DNA of 64,000 nt from JANRKB01 sp033763695 (GCA_033763695.1 JANRKB010000037.1:1-64000); one strand, 5' to 3'. Numbered from the stretch's first letter, positions 43,801 through 52,762 are shown. Program-made: numbers and translations. The notes: a model not told the origin generated them from the letters alone.

Positions 43801-45944
43801 ACGCGGGGGCGTTGATCGGTCCCGTCAACCTCGCGAGAAACTATCCCCGAGCCGTCGAAGACGATTATCTGGGCTCGATGTCACCACCTGCTCAGCCTTT
43901 CAGGGTTGTCGCCACAGGCATCGCCGGTGACGGCCGAGCATTTCGCCGCGAGTTCGGCACCCTGCTGGAGGCAGTCCCTTTTCGCGTTATCCCCCCCGTT
44001 TCTGTTCCGCCGGGTTCACGAGACGATTGGGAGTTCACGATACAGAATGTGGGCGAAGCTCGTCCGATTTCATTCTCGGCCATCGATCTCTCTGGGACGC
44101 CACTCGTTGTCACTCCATCCGCTGTGACATTGCCAGCAGGATCCACCCAGAAAGTGACCGTCACAAACAGCTTGCGTTGCCAAGATTTTCCGGATGGCAC
44201 GTCTGGAACCGTGCGTCTGTCTGCAAGTGACGGTGTCTATTCGAACAGTGCGGCGGTTGATGTCGTCGTGTCGCCGCCGTCGCTTTCTTGCCTACGTGTC
44301 ATTAACTCCAGTGGTGCAACCGTGCTCTTTGGCGGGGCGGCTTCGGGAATCGCGAGCAACGACACTTGGCTTTGGAACGGCAACGAATGGGTCCAGCGCG
44401 TCGGCAGTGGTCCCTCGCCGCGAGCAGGACACGCGATGGCATATGACTCGGCACGCGGTGCGACCGTGCTTTTTGGCGGCATTTCACAGATGGGAGTCGA
44501 AAGTCGTGAGACTTGGGAGTGGAATAGCGGCTCGGGTTGGCGGCGCGTCACGTCCGCCGGTCCGCTGGCACGCTCGGGTCACTCCATGGTGTATGACGTA
44601 AATCGCAGATTTACAACCATGTTCGGTGGTTCGCTTGGGTCAACGTTCGGCGAAACTTGGGAATGGAATGGGGTTTTTTGGGTTCGACGAAACGTCTCTC
44701 CCCCGCAACTCCTCAGCTCTGAGATGGCGTATGACATCGCACGCGGAGCTGCTGTGGCATTCGGAAGTTCGTCTTCCGGTGAGCCGAATCCAGTACCTTT
44801 GTGGCTCTGGGGGGGGCAATCCTGGAACGCTGTTCGCCCGGCCAGCGGACCGTCCGCCAGATCTGAGCATGCGATGGCCTACGACGCCAACCGTCGCGTC
44901 ACAGTGCTTTTTGGTGGAGTGATCCCCTTGGTTGGCGGCGAGTTCGCAACGAGCGCTGAGACTTGGGAATGGGACGGAGGCCGCTGGTCACTCGTCGCAA
45001 ATAATGGCCCGGCAGCCAGATTCGGTCACGCGATGGCATACGACTCGACCCGACGCGTCACCGTTCTCTTTGGGGGGACTACAGCCGCGGGCAACAGCAA
45101 CGAAACATGGGAGTGGGACGGCCAATCATGGACTCGACGCTCCACCGTCGGGCCCTCAGCACGCGAGGGGCACGCTCTGGCGTTTGATCAATCCGTGCTC
45201 GCCGCAATAGCACCGGTCCGCGTCGGCAATGTTCGCGTTGTTGACACGACTGATCTTGTTGACGACCCTTCCCTCGCTAGCCTGACGTTGGAGGACGACA
45301 CGGGGGCAATCAGCGTGTCGGGGGGCAATTCGATGATTCAAGACATCATCGCTGCAACGACACGTGGAAATGTTCTCACAAGCATCAGCGGCACGGTGAT
45401 CGACGTCGCCGGACTGCGTCAGTTGGTCGACATCACTGCAGTCGTCCCGGGAAATCGCTCGAACCCCACCGCGTCAACGAGCGTTCGACCATCAGACTTC
45501 GCTGATCGCTCGATCAACGCAGAGGGCTTGGAGAGCCGTGTCGTCGTGCTTGACAACTACACTTTTGCAGAGACTGGGCCGTTCAATAAGCGTGACTACA
45601 TTAATGATGGCGTTGTGGTCCGCATTTCAACCGAAGCGATAGCTGCGGCACTCAACGCCAAGTTCGGGACGATCCCGACGGGTGTTCCCCTCCGAATCAC
45701 AGGAGTGTTCGGCCAGGCCGACAATTCGCCACCGTTCGACGGCGACTACAGGCTTCTCGTCACGGGAATGGAGATCATCTGTCGTGCCGACTTCAATTCG
45801 GATGGGTTTCTTACTTTTGAGGACTTCGACGCCTTCGTCGATGGTTTTGAGAGTGGCCAACCGAATGCCGATTTCAATAGAGACGGGTTCTTGACCTTTG
45901 AAGACTTCGACGCATTCGTCACCGCGTTCGAGGCCGGTTGCTGA
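40899..45944 (+). CDS. Giant secreted Het-C/VWA/kelch protein with EF-hand/Gly-Cys tag
   Basis: 1,681 residues. Order: a signal/anchor segment (FAFAALVAALLFP, about 36-54); a Het-C-like domain (about 58-260) with LGRGLHTVQDFYSHSNWIE; a VWA-like region (about 300-450) whose first strand GFAIDTRLVGS lacks the DxSxS metal site; six kelch-type repeats (about 540-840; units GHAMxYDxxRxVTVLFGG and ETWEWDG); a beta-sandwich block (about 850-1130); five to six more kelch units (about 1137-1424), the first of which is cut short; an OB-like region; and the tag (DFNSDGFLTFEDFD twice, then AFEAGC). Het-C plus VWA resembles VWA7-type proteins. GTG at 40899 with GGAG 7 nt upstream is chosen. Codon use is less GC-rich than that of the neighbours, with an AT-rich patch near 42,110-42,260. 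Confidence 0.82.
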   Translation: MGHQDRSNDFDPKAQGEASVRSGPTDIAYQTNAGFRTVFAFAALVAALLFPRLSIAFEVNWHKKITTEALARIRVNIGGREYGFSQEAVQQLCKYNVATDDPPNLALLQPQWHFTNETFSASSKSIIEAKNSALSALRNSYGPSGHRAREFLGRGLHTVQDFYSHSNWIETGGNGIIEDRLGREVMDDPNSDFPDFRPCPNRADTLEGDGLWFLTSAYYGPFAATPQALCGCGSAPPGKCYHGNFGDSKCAGVCSDDGTNGVNKDFPERSFLFLGAYRTAVDATEDYVRQIIEELEAERDEEGLAAFLGVTAVGFAIDTRLVGSPRWGAITRSMIDLAIKANAKLGPTPIQVTYVLFSDYSSEPARTVSSIYEFSAIISALKAVNGAPCAGRPNEACLKAISILPPNSELYLVSQVLSSGLSDIYTDYNLETSVEAAARRKNIVINCINDFSYFCCSCYGESAERVERLQGSPTETLSNATGGASIDLSTNPNTDYSTVLLPGALGRSQVVLSKQLSGLPQPLVFREWTDLDGPVTRPSHSMVYDASRRKVVFFGGGSSPKLSNEAWEWNGIEWTQRGRSGIWPEAVESHAMSYDARRGATVLFGGRTAINGRPNSQTWEWDGNTWANRADSGPTAREGHAMTYDADRGVTVLFGGDVDASRGSETWEWNGTTWSRRATTGPTSRFFHAMAYDSNRHVTVLFGGFELIDGVGVRCNDTWEWDGVSWLRRATTGPAARAYHAMTFDSRRGVTVLHGGQLSTGDNDETWEWDGIVWTRRSAAGPSARFQHAMAYDSTRGVSVLFGGRRESLINQGTRIYSNETWEWDGAVWTVRHLNGPLEFPIETTDSMQFRVLAGSATLFDPTRRPVTGETPGVTVQELGGSTIYTVDSPTPGLWSFTYDARTSVQAIVDSDLSFHDAAFVTDNSRRPEGLHGGFAPLPDLPVAGETQILKATLLGSHSAAQFSLVDHAGALIGPVNLARNYPRAVEDDYLGSMSPPAQPFRVVATGIAGDGRAFRREFGTLLEAVPFRVIPPVSVPPGSRDDWEFTIQNVGEARPISFSAIDLSGTPLVVTPSAVTLPAGSTQKVTVTNSLRCQDFPDGTSGTVRLSASDGVYSNSAAVDVVVSPPSLSCLRVINSSGATVLFGGAASGIASNDTWLWNGNEWVQRVGSGPSPRAGHAMAYDSARGATVLFGGISQMGVESRETWEWNSGSGWRRVTSAGPLARSGHSMVYDVNRRFTTMFGGSLGSTFGETWEWNGVFWVRRNVSPPQLLSSEMAYDIARGAAVAFGSSSSGEPNPVPLWLWGGQSWNAVRPASGPSARSEHAMAYDANRRVTVLFGGVIPLVGGEFATSAETWEWDGGRWSLVANNGPAARFGHAMAYDSTRRVTVLFGGTTAAGNSNETWEWDGQSWTRRSTVGPSAREGHALAFDQSVLAAIAPVRVGNVRVVDTTDLVDDPSLASLTLEDDTGAISVSGGNSMIQDIIAATTRGNVLTSISGTVIDVAGLRQLVDITAVVPGNRSNPTASTSVRPSDFADRSINAEGLESRVVVLDNYTFAETGPFNKRDYINDGVVVRISTEAIAAALNAKFGTIPTGVPLRITGVFGQADNSPPFDGDYRLLVTGMEIICRADFNSDGFLTFEDFDAFVDGFESGQPNADFNRDGFLTFEDFDAFVTAFEAGC

Positions 45945-46046
45945 ACGCCTGTCTCCGCTTGGTCGCGTCGCCAAAGCGAGATTGCGCGAGCTCATCGGCG
46001 GCGTCGCTTTCTGCAAACCGCTGTGGACACACACCGCTCCCTCCCC

Positions 46047-46080
46047 GAAAAACAACTCACCCCGCTTTCGCGGGGTGAGT
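46047..46080 (-). terminator. Terminator of the rplKAJL operon
   Basis: ACTCACCCCGC (46055-46065) pairs with GCGGGGTGAGT (46070-46080) around a four-base loop; on the minus strand the stem is followed by TGTTTTT. It lies about 130 nt after the rplL stop and ends the operon before any rpoB. Confidence 0.88.
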
Positions 46081-46208
46081 GCTGAAGCAAACTGCGTTGA
46101 TCCGCACGTCGCGGGCAAGCCCGCGTCGCATGAATCTTCACCTTGGCGAAGCCTCGGCGAACACCGTGGCGAGCGCCTCGGCGTTTGCCTTGCCAACCGC
46201 CGACTCGC

Positions 46209-46607
46209 TTACACGAGGTCGATGGTCGCACCGGCTTCGGTGAGGGTCTTCTTGAGCTTCTCGGCGTCTTCCTTGCTGACGCCCTGCTTGATCGCCTTGC
46301 CGGGGGCATCGACGAACGCCTTGGCTTCGGCGAGGCCGAGGCCGGTGGCTTCGCGGACGACCTTGATGACGCCGATCTTCTTGGCGGCATCGACGGCCTT
46401 GAGGATCACGTCGAACGAGGACTTCTCCTCAGCCTTGGGGGCGGCAGCGCCACCCGCGGCGGCCATCACGACACCGCCGCCGGCGGCGGCTTCGATGCCG
46501 TAGGTGTCCTTCATGTACTTGCCGAGCTCGACCGCGTCCTTGAGGGACAGGCCAGCGAGTTTGTCACCGAGTTCTTTGATGTGGGAAGCAACAGCAGCGT
46601 CGGACAT
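46209..46607 (-). CDS. rplL: Large-subunit ribosomal protein L7/L12
   Basis: 132 residues. N-terminal dimerisation domain (LKDAVELGKYMKD), an Ala/Gly hinge (AAAGGGVVMAAAGGAAAPK), and the factor-binding C-terminal domain (KIGVIKVVREATGLGLAEAKAFVD; normal family pattern). It recruits translation GTPases to the ribosome stalk. It is separated from rplJ by 222 bp containing inverted heptamer repeats, an unusually long gap for this pair, and is followed by a terminator instead of rpoB. Confidence 0.97.
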   Translation of the reverse strand: MSDAAVASHIKELGDKLAGLSLKDAVELGKYMKDTYGIEAAAGGGVVMAAAGGAAAPKAEEKSSFDVILKAVDAAKKIGVIKVVREATGLGLAEAKAFVDAPGKAIKQGVSKEDAEKLKKTLTEAGATIDLV

Positions 46608-46829
46608 GGTTGTCTACCTTCTTCTACGCCGAGCAAGTCAAACGACCTTCTCGGCACGTCTCACTCCAGAGGGACCGAACCATTCGGCCTTTACCCCGGA
46701 CACGCCGGGCCAGTGGAGTGCAGATGTCTGAAACGAACAGGCACTTGGGACTTGGCATCAGGCACTTGGCGAAGGCGGGGTTTGGCTTGTGCCAAGTGCC
46801 CAGTGCCTGTTGCCCAGTGCCTTCTGTCC
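46608..46829. other. rplJ-rplL intergenic region with inverted heptamer arrays
   Basis: 222 bases. About 40% is a repeat structure (46740-46823, listed separately). The remainder, near 46,610-46,730, contains the rplL ribosome site on the minus strand and no gene. Confidence 0.6.
46740..46823. repeat. Inverted heptanucleotide repeat arrays
   Basis: The left arm has five 7-bp units (GGCACTT, GGGACTT, GGCATCA, GGCACTT, GGCGAAG; 46740-46774). The right arm has five units of the complementary type (GTGCCAA, GTGCCCA, GTGCCTG, TTGCCCA, GTGCCTT; 46789-46823). The arms can pair over about 30 bases around a 14-base loop. A transcript crossing from rplJ to rplL would contain this hairpin. Confidence 0.8.
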
Positions 46830-47375
46830 TTATCCCACCTTCGCGATCGCCTCGCCCTTTTCGAGCTTGGTTTCGATCGCCTTGATGACACCGGCGACCG
46901 TCGAGCCGGGGCCTTGGAGCTGACCGAGCAGCTTGCGGGCCGGGCTGACGATGAGGGTGACGACGTTGCCGATCGCCTCGTCCTTGGTGGGGAACTTGGA
47001 GAGTTCGGTCACGCCGGCCTTGCCGGTGTAGAGCGTGCCGTCGAGCAGTGCACCCTTGAGTTCGATCGCGGGGAACTGTTCAACGAGCTTGACGACTTCG
47101 CGAGCGACTTCGACGATCGACTGACCGCCGAAGGCCACCGCGTTCGAGCCGGTGAGAAGATTCTCAAAGGCCGCGAGCTTGGTGTTCTCGAAGTTCTTGC
47201 GTGCGAGGTTGTTCCGCACCACTGCGATGCGGATGTTCTTCTTGTGCAGGGTGGCGCGGACCTTGGTGGTCTGCACGCCCTTGAGGCCGCGGATGCCGAT
47301 GAGCAGCGCTTCTTCGGCGCCATCCATGCGGGCCTTGTACTCCCGCATCATCAGCTCTTTCATCGCCTTGGACAT
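46830..47375 (-). CDS. rplJ: Large-subunit ribosomal protein L10
   Basis: 181 residues. It anchors L7/L12 dimers to 23S rRNA. Conserved features: SKAMKELMMREYKARMDG at the N-terminus, KNIRIAVVRNNLARK, LTGSNAVAFGG and the C-terminal helix (ETKLEKGE) that carries the L12 dimers. It lies 24 bp after rplA, so there is no room for a long L10 leader between them; any autoregulatory site would have to lie further upstream. Confidence 0.96.
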   Translation of the reverse strand: MSKAMKELMMREYKARMDGAEEALLIGIRGLKGVQTTKVRATLHKKNIRIAVVRNNLARKNFENTKLAAFENLLTGSNAVAFGGQSIVEVAREVVKLVEQFPAIELKGALLDGTLYTGKAGVTELSKFPTKDEAIGNVVTLIVSPARKLLGQLQGPGSTVAGVIKAIETKLEKGEAIAKVG

Positions 47376-47399
47376 GATGGGCTCCTTCTGATGATGGGT

Positions 47400-48104
47400 T
47401 TATTCTTCATCGGTCGCGACGGCCTGGACGTACTTGATCTGCACGCCGGGGGTCATCGCGCCGCTGATGCTGATCTTCTTGATGTACACGCCCTTGACGG
47501 TGGCGGGCTTGACCTTCTCGATCGCGTTGATGAAGAACTCGAGGTTCTCCACCAGGTCCGCGTCCTTGAAGGAGAGCTTGCCGATTACGGCGTGGACGTT
47601 GCCGCCCTTATCCGCACGGTACTCGACCTTACCGGCCGCGTACTCCTTCACCGCCTGAGCGATGTTGGTCGTGACGGTGCCAGCCTTGGGCGAGGGCATG
47701 AGACCCTTGGGGCCCAGGACCTTACCGAGCTTGGAAACGACGCGCATCATGTCCGGGGACGCGATGCAGACGTCGAAATCAAGGAAGCCCTTCTCGACTT
47801 CGGTGACGAGGTCGTCGCCACCGGCCTTGACGGCGCCAGCCGCGAGCGCCGGAGCGACCTGGTCGCTCTGGCAGAACGCGATGACCTTTTTGGACTTGCC
47901 AATGCCCTTGGGGAGGCTGAGCGAGCCACGCAGGGCCTGATCGGCCTGAGCCGTATCAACACCCAGGTGCATGACAACGTTCACGGTCTGATCGAACTTG
48001 GGGGCCTTGAACTTCTTGAGAGCCGCGATCGCCTCGGGGGCGGTGACGGCGTCAGCGATCTTCAGGCCCGCGTTGGTCTTGGTGCGCTTGGTGACGTATG
48101 GCAT
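47400..48104 (-). CDS. rplA: Large-subunit ribosomal protein L1
   Basis: 234 residues, normal length. The 23S rRNA-binding signature KLGKVLGPKGLMPSPKAGTV is present, and the C-terminal half follows the family (VEYRADKGGNVHAVIGKLSF). It starts 6 bp after the rplK stop, so the two are translated as a pair. In many bacteria L1 represses this operon through a site near rplK; no such site was recognised. Confidence 0.97.
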   Translation of the reverse strand: MPYVTKRTKTNAGLKIADAVTAPEAIAALKKFKAPKFDQTVNVVMHLGVDTAQADQALRGSLSLPKGIGKSKKVIAFCQSDQVAPALAAGAVKAGGDDLVTEVEKGFLDFDVCIASPDMMRVVSKLGKVLGPKGLMPSPKAGTVTTNIAQAVKEYAAGKVEYRADKGGNVHAVIGKLSFKDADLVENLEFFINAIEKVKPATVKGVYIKKISISGAMTPGVQIKYVQAVATDEE

Positions 48105-48110
48105 CTGGTT

Positions 48111-48539
48111 TTAGCCCTCCACCACAACGCCCATGGAACGGGCGGTGCCTTCGATGATGCGACAAGCGGCCTCGATCGACGCGGCATTCAGGTCCGCAGC
48201 CTTCGCCTGGGCGATCTGCTTGACCTGCTCCTTCGTGATCTTGCCGACCTTTTCCTTGTTCGGAACGCCCGAGCCCTTTTCGGCCTTGGCGGCGTCCTTG
48301 ATCAGCACGCTCGCCGGGCTCGACTTGATCTCGAGTTCGAACGACTTGTCGTTGTACACCGTGACGATGCAACCAACGACTTTGCCCTTCACGTGCTGCG
48401 TGGCGGCGTTGAACTTCGTGATGAACTGACCAGGGTTGACGCCCTTGGAGCCCAGCACGGGACCCAGCGGTGGTGCCGGTGTGGCGGCGCCGCCGGGAGC
48501 CATGATCTTGAAAACGTTGACGACTTCTTTCTTGCCCAT
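48111..48539 (-). CDS. rplK: Large-subunit ribosomal protein L11
   Basis: 142 residues. N-terminal Pro-rich domain (AATPAPPLGPVLGSKGVNPG) and C-terminal rRNA-binding domain (AADLNAASIEAACRIIEGTARSMGV). It forms the GTPase-centre region with L10 and L12. It heads the rplK-A-J-L run; nusG and secE, which normally precede it, are absent, and moxR on the same strand lies 231 bp upstream. Confidence 0.97.
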   Translation of the reverse strand: MGKKEVVNVFKIMAPGGAATPAPPLGPVLGSKGVNPGQFITKFNAATQHVKGKVVGCIVTVYNDKSFELEIKSSPASVLIKDAAKAEKGSGVPNKEKVGKITKEQVKQIAQAKAADLNAASIEAACRIIEGTARSMGVVVEG

Positions 48540-48770
48540 TTCCAGTCACCTCCGACCTGCCCGAGTGTCAGGCAGAAGTCGCCTGAACTCTTCCCCTGCC
48601 CGGGCGGGCAGGCGGCGTTGGTCGTACTCGCGGTTTGAAATGTCGCCCGGTTACGCCCCGGGCAAGGAGAGAACTCTAGGCAGCAAAGCCCGCCAAGAGA
48701 AGCACACAACACCGGCGCGACGGTCGGATTCTGATCGGATGAGTTCTCGCGAAGCCTGCGGCCCGCTCGT

Positions 48771-49841
<1,071 letters not shown>

Positions 49842-49968
49842 GATGGCTCCATCCGTGATCTGCAAGGTATCGTACGTCGTCTTTATCGGCAGGTTCGACG
49901 CCGCCGTCGCACGCGAAGTTCCGCGATTGCACGCTCGCGGCCCGCGGCTCGGGCTTCGGCTGCAAAGA

Positions 49969-50006
49969 AGGCATCAAGCCACGCGGCATCAAGGCACAAG
50001 GCGAAG
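49969..50006. repeat. Degenerate 7-8-bp repeat of the GGCATCA/GGCACAA family
   Basis: Overlapping units GGCATCA, GGCATCA, AGGCACA and AGGCGAAG occur upstream of the second epimerase gene. The series GGCATCA-GGCAC-GGCGAAG recurs, in the same order and on the same strand, at 46754-46774. Confidence 0.55.
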
Positions 50007-50084
50007 CGAGCGTGGAAGACGCCGCGCACGCGCGCCGTGCCATGATCGAGTGTCGCCTATCTTCTGTCGCGCAGGAGCCTTTGC

Positions 50085-51299
50085 ATGATCGGCGACGGAT
50101 GGGACGGTGATCCTTCAACCAGGCCGCAGCCCGATCCGGTTCACGCCGATCGGCCGACGCGGCGTGTGGCCGTGGTAACCGGCTCGCGGGCCGAGTTCGG
50201 CCTGCTCAAGCCGGTGATGCACGCGATCGGGCGCCAGGCCGGGCTTGAGCTGTGCGTCATCGCGTCTGGCTCGCACTTGATCCTGCCCGCGGAGACGTTT
50301 CGCGAGGTGAAGGCCGCGTTCAACATCGCCGACTCGGTGCCGATGCAGATCGCCGGGCGCACCACCAGACTCGACGATGCCGAGGCGGTCGGGCGCGGCG
50401 TCGCTCGCTTCGCACGTTCGTTCGCGGGATTGCAGCCGCACTGGGTTGTCGTGCTGGGTGATCGCATCGAGGCGTTCGCCGCGGCGAGTGCGGCGAGCAT
50501 CGGCGGGTTCGCGCTCGCGCACATCCACGGCGGGGATCGCGCCGAGGGAATCGCCGACGAGGCGATGCGACACGCCATCACCAAACTCGCTCACGTTCAC
50601 TTCGCCGCCAGCGAGCAATCGGCGGCCCGCATCCGGGCGATGGGCGAACGTCCGGAACATGTCTTCATCAGCGGCTCGCCCGCGATCGATGGGCTTGCGG
50701 AGATGGCGAGCGTGAGCGATGAGGAGTTCGCCGCGCTGGGTGCGCCGGAGGCCGTGCTGCTCATGCACCCGATCGGGCGAGCGGACGAGGCGGAGGAGCA
50801 TGCGACGGCATCGGCGCTGGCCGCAGTCGATGGCAAGCGTGTGCTCGCGCTGCACCCAAATCACGATCCGGGACGCATCGGCGTGGTGCGCGCGATCGAT
50901 GCATGGCAGGCGGCGTCGCCCGGCACGCGCGTCGTGCGGCAGCACCTGATCCGCGAGCAGTTCGTCGGGTTGCTCAAGCGGCTGGCGCGCGGCAAGGGCG
51001 TCATCGTCGGCAACTCATCGTCAGGGCTGATCGAGGCGGCGGCACTGGGTATGGCGGTTGTCGATGTGGGCCAGCGGCAAGCCGGGCGCGAGCGACCCGC
51101 GCACGTCGTGCACGAGGACCACGAATCGCCCGAGGCGATCGCGCGAGCGGTGCAACACGCGATGCGAGCGGCGAAGGAGTTGCCGGAGCGCGTGCCGCAT
51201 CCGTACGGCGCGGGACGCGCCGGGACGTTCATCGCCGAGACGCTCGCACGGCTTGATCCCAATCGCCACGCGCTGCTGCGCAAACGGATCGTGTACTGA
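50085..51299 (+). CDS. Second NeuC/LegG-family NDP-HexNAc 2-epimerase
   Basis: 404 residues, a paralogue of the enzyme at 834-2042. It shows VVTGSRAEFGLLKPVM, VVLGDRIEAFAAA, AHIHGGDRAEG, RHAITKLAHVHF, LHPNHDPGRIG and GNSSSGLIEAAALG. The AHIHGG form is closer to classic NeuC than the AHIAGG of the first copy. The first 25 residues are a Pro/Asp-rich extension before the fold. It is not in a sugar operon: it is followed, with TGATG overlap, by a lipoprotein gene. It probably makes ManNAc or an analogue for another glycan, or duplicates LegG with a different substrate. Confidence 0.87.
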   Translation: MIGDGWDGDPSTRPQPDPVHADRPTRRVAVVTGSRAEFGLLKPVMHAIGRQAGLELCVIASGSHLILPAETFREVKAAFNIADSVPMQIAGRTTRLDDAEAVGRGVARFARSFAGLQPHWVVVLGDRIEAFAAASAASIGGFALAHIHGGDRAEGIADEAMRHAITKLAHVHFAASEQSAARIRAMGERPEHVFISGSPAIDGLAEMASVSDEEFAALGAPEAVLLMHPIGRADEAEEHATASALAAVDGKRVLALHPNHDPGRIGVVRAIDAWQAASPGTRVVRQHLIREQFVGLLKRLARGKGVIVGNSSSGLIEAAALGMAVVDVGQRQAGRERPAHVVHEDHESPEAIARAVQHAMRAAKELPERVPHPYGAGRAGTFIAETLARLDPNRHALLRKRIVY

Positions 51300-51997
51300 T
51301 GCATCACGCGGACGCGTACCATCGCGGGATGCTGACTCGATCACAGATCCACCGCGCATCTCTGCCCTCGCTCGCCGTTCTGGCGGCATGTTGGTCGCTG
51401 GGCGGCTGCACCATCGGCGGCAGCCGCGGCGTGGGCGTTGAGAATAACCGCCTGCGCGACGAACTCGCCGCCGCCAACAAGAAGATCGAGTCGCTCAGCG
51501 CGGAGCGTGATGAACTCACAACCAAGCTCTCGCAGCAGCGCGGCGACGTCCCGCCCGACGTGCTCGCCGCCACGCCCGCGCTCGCGTCGATCGGCATCGG
51601 CTCGCTCTCGGGCTTGGTACCCGCCGACCCGGCGACCGCGAAGCGTGTCGACGTGTACATCGCGCCGATCGACGGACGCCAGCGCTTCGTGCAGATCGTC
51701 GGCACGATGCAGATCGACGCTGTGCTCGAGGCGGCGGACACCGATGCGAGCAACAGCGTGGCGACTGTGCCGCTGGCAAGTGCAACGCTGACACCGACGC
51801 AAGTCCGCGATGCGTATCGATCGGGCTTCACCGGAACGCATTACACCGTCGAACTGCCGCTGAACACACCAACGCCCGCAGCACTCGCGCGGCGTCAAGG
51901 CTCGCTGGTGCTGCGGGCGCGGTTTGTTGATGCGTGGAGCGGCCGCACATTCACGTGCGAGTCGCGGCTTGAACTGAGCACGCCGGCCAAGAAGTAA
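51299..51997 (+). CDS. Lipoprotein with short coiled coil
   Basis: 232 residues from the TGATG overlap with the epimerase stop; a second ATG at 51329 would give a more compact signal peptide. A hydrophobic run ends in WSLGGC, a lipobox. A coiled coil follows (VENNRLRDELAAANKKIESL, and on to about residue 80), then a beta-rich domain (YIAPIDGRQRFVQIVGTMQ, LVLRARFVDAWSGRTF). No named family was recognised. Translational coupling with the epimerase is visible; a functional link is only inferred. Confidence 0.68.
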   Translation: MHHADAYHRGMLTRSQIHRASLPSLAVLAACWSLGGCTIGGSRGVGVENNRLRDELAAANKKIESLSAERDELTTKLSQQRGDVPPDVLAATPALASIGIGSLSGLVPADPATAKRVDVYIAPIDGRQRFVQIVGTMQIDAVLEAADTDASNSVATVPLASATLTPTQVRDAYRSGFTGTHYTVELPLNTPTPAALARRQGSLVLRARFVDAWSGRTFTCESRLELSTPAKK

Positions 51998-52011
51998 CTT
52001 CGCTCACGGCT

Positions 52012-52611
52012 TTACCGACGACGACGCGTCGCAATGCCCGCGACGCCGAGCAGCATCGCCATGGGCGCCGGCGACGGCACAACCACAAAGTCGAGGCCAT
52101 ACGTCGTCGTTGCGCCAAGCTGCTGCAGCCAGAACGAGTACGTTCCCGGGCCGAGCGTCGCGGGGAAGCCGATCGCACCCGCGCCCGTGGCGAGGTCGTC
52201 GAGAATGTTGGTGCCTTGCGATGCGGCCGTTGCGAAGCCGAAGTGCGTGTAGCCGAGCATGTTCGCGACGTTTGGGGCGGCGGGGCTTTCGCTGAACGTC
52301 GCACCGCTCATCACACCCAGGAACGAGCGACCATCGTTCGACTGATACGTCACGAGCGTGATGGCGCTGAGCGTCTGGCCCGCGCCGACGGTGATGGTGA
52401 AGTAGTCTCGATCTCCGCCGCCGGTCACGCCGCTGAGCACGTTGCTGCCGAGCGTGAGCGTGCCAAGCTTGGTGGGCGCGAAGTTGTTGCCCGACAGATC
52501 TCCCGTGGCGGCTTCGCTGTAGAGCGTGCCAGCGTGAGCGAGGGGGGCGACGAACGAGGCGAGCACAATGGACAACCCAAGCCGCGCAAGCGGCGTGCGA
52601 CGCGTCTGCAT
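52012..52611 (-). CDS. PEP-CTERM-like secreted protein (1)
   Basis: 199 residues. A signal peptide ends at PLAHAGT (about residue 27). The middle is a beta-rich domain like bacterial pre-peptidase or DVUA-type folds (GDRDYFTITVGAGQTLSAI, GTYSFWLQQLG). The C-terminus VPSPAPMAMLLGVAGIATRRRR has the Pro motif, a hydrophobic helix and an Arg cluster, as in PEP-CTERM exosortase substrates. No exosortase gene is in the window. Confidence 0.82.
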   Translation of the reverse strand: MQTRRTPLARLGLSIVLASFVAPLAHAGTLYSEAATGDLSGNNFAPTKLGTLTLGSNVLSGVTGGGDRDYFTITVGAGQTLSAITLVTYQSNDGRSFLGVMSGATFSESPAAPNVANMLGYTHFGFATAASQGTNILDDLATGAGAIGFPATLGPGTYSFWLQQLGATTTYGLDFVVVPSPAPMAMLLGVAGIATRRRR

Positions 52612-52762
52612 GATGGCATTCCTCCAAGGTCGACCGACAAAGCCACGGCACGCGCCGCGGGCGGCTCATCTCTCTCCTGCCTCAGATGTTGAGACGCGTT
52701 CGCGGCTTGCAGCAAAGGTGTCGAACCCGAGACAATTTCAGCGGCTGTGCGGCCGGGGTACA

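Noticed and set aside
42520..45170. DNA-level similarity between kelch units considered as a non-coding tandem repeat.
   Set aside because: The frame is open throughout and the protein repeats account for it.
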